50,443 nucleotides of DNA from Candidatus Saccharimonadota bacterium (GTDB lineage: Bacteria; Patescibacteriota; Saccharimonadia; Saccharimonadales; 2-12-FULL-41-12), in contig JACRNE010000007.1 of assembly GCA_016219345.1 (NCBI GenBank), forward strand, positions 1 through 50,443, given 5' to 3'. Shown one piece after another: positions 49,394 to 50,443 of the stretch. The position numbers and the translations under genes are program-made. A model generated the notes under the pieces. It was given only the letters and a program-made list of their open reading frames with translations. It did not search any database and was not told the DNA's origin. Position 1 is the stretch's first letter, and every line of letters begins with the position of its first letter.

Positions 49394-50280
49394 GCAAAGA
49401 TATAGATAAATACCAAGTTTGGACGGCAATTGTCACACCAATGAATCAGGACGGCAGCATAGACTACGCCAGTTTTGAAGGCCTCTTAAAAAAACAAAAT
49501 GAAGTTGGCAATGCTATAACAATACTTGGCAGTACCGGTGAAGCATTGAATATTGACCTGAGCGAGCGCAAAGAAATTTTAGATTTTGCAATTAGCCTAA
49601 GTCTAGGAGTCCCTTTGATGGTTGGGGTAGGGGGAATTAATCTAAACGAACAATCGCAGTGGATTGAATACCTAAACAAGCTGAATGCTGATGCCTATTT
49701 GCTTGTGGTGCCACTGTACGCAAAACCTGGTGTATATGGACAGTACGGTTGGTTCAAGCATTTATTAGATTTGGCTAATAAGCCCTGCATGCTTTATAAC
49801 GTACCAGGACGAACTGCTAAAAACCTCGAGATTGAAACTGTGAAAATGCTGGTTGATCATCCAAATTTCTGGGCAGTCAAAGAAGCTAGTGGATCAGAGA
49901 AAGACTTTGCAGCCTACGCTGCTGCTGCGCCCGGAAAGAAAATGATGAGCGGCGATGATTTGCTTTTGCCAGAGTTTGCCAAACTCGGGGCAGAAGGTGT
50001 TGTCTCCGTAGCCAGCAATGTCTGGCCTGAGGCAACCAAAGAATATGCTGCTCAGTGTATAAATGGAACTTTTAAAGATAAGGAAATTTGGGCGGAATCG
50101 ATTGAAGCTCTATTTAGTTCCAGCAATCCTATTCCAGCCAAAGCATTGTTAAAAGAGCAGGGGAAAATTAAATCATCCACTCTTCGTCTGCCTCTGAGCA
50201 TAGAAGACATGGGGGATGTTGAAATAGTTAAGAATGCTGATAAAAAAATTAATGAATGGTTTAACCAACAATCTGATTAA
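49390..50280 (+). CDS. dapA: 4-hydroxy-tetrahydrodipicolinate synthase
   Basis: AIVTPMNQDGSIDY, ILGSTGEALNID, MLYNVPGRTAKNL, AVKEASGSEKDF. Confidence 0.95.
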   Translation: MSKDIDKYQVWTAIVTPMNQDGSIDYASFEGLLKKQNEVGNAITILGSTGEALNIDLSERKEILDFAISLSLGVPLMVGVGGINLNEQSQWIEYLNKLNADAYLLVVPLYAKPGVYGQYGWFKHLLDLANKPCMLYNVPGRTAKNLEIETVKMLVDHPNFWAVKEASGSEKDFAAYAAAAPGKKMMSGDDLLLPEFAKLGAEGVVSVASNVWPEATKEYAAQCINGTFKDKEIWAESIEALFSSSNPIPAKALLKEQGKIKSSTLRLPLSIEDMGDVEIVKNADKKINEWFNQQSD

Positions 50281-50443
50281 GTAAATTAAGCACGTCTTTA
50301 ACCCCAACAAGCTGATAACGTGCACTTGTTTCATCTAAGCCAACTTTTATCGTAAAAGCCCTGTCCGGCAAGAACCTGAACATATCTTCGTCGGTGTAAT
50401 CATCACCTAGACACAGCACAAAATCTGGAGAATTCATTACATA
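50261..50443 (-). CDS. Trehalose-phosphatase C-terminus, truncated by window edge
   Basis: Minus strand VLCLGDDYTDEDMFRFLPDRAFTIKVGLDETSARYQL, stop at 50261. Confidence 0.85.
   Translation of the reverse strand, partial: YVMNSPDFVLCLGDDYTDEDMFRFLPDRAFTIKVGLDETSARYQLVGVKDVLNLLNQIVG

Overview
The window looks like a compact Patescibacteria/CPR-type genome, probably Saccharibacteria-like; this lineage call is an inference from gene content. Conserved content includes a purine/folate cluster (FTCD-like, folD, purF, purN, purD, prs, purM, fused purL), a trehalase, a UvrD-like helicase with a nuclease-like C-terminus, a complete F-type ATP synthase operon on the minus strand, cobO-like, an unusual RSH protein, glycosyltransferases, smpB, tRNA-Asn, a two-component pair, a sortase locus, dapB/dapA and a partial otsB. 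The strongest unusual signal is an apparently undescribed 3877-bp IS1595-family passenger transposon at 36047-39923. It has 25-bp terminal inverted repeats (24/25 identical) and an exact 8-bp target duplication (AATCAAAT). Inside it are a promoter/terminator-bounded structured RNA, an aberrant tRNA-Arg-like gene, a zinc-ribbon/DDE transposase, a membrane protein behind an attenuator-like leader, and a tightly overlapping three-gene operon encoding a caspase-like (His/Cys) protease and two small proteins. Separately, several conserved genes (atpD, smpB, a GH10 enzyme, and possibly the sortase N-terminus) carry internal deletions with frameshifts, which need read-level checking. All domain calls come from motif reading, not database searches.
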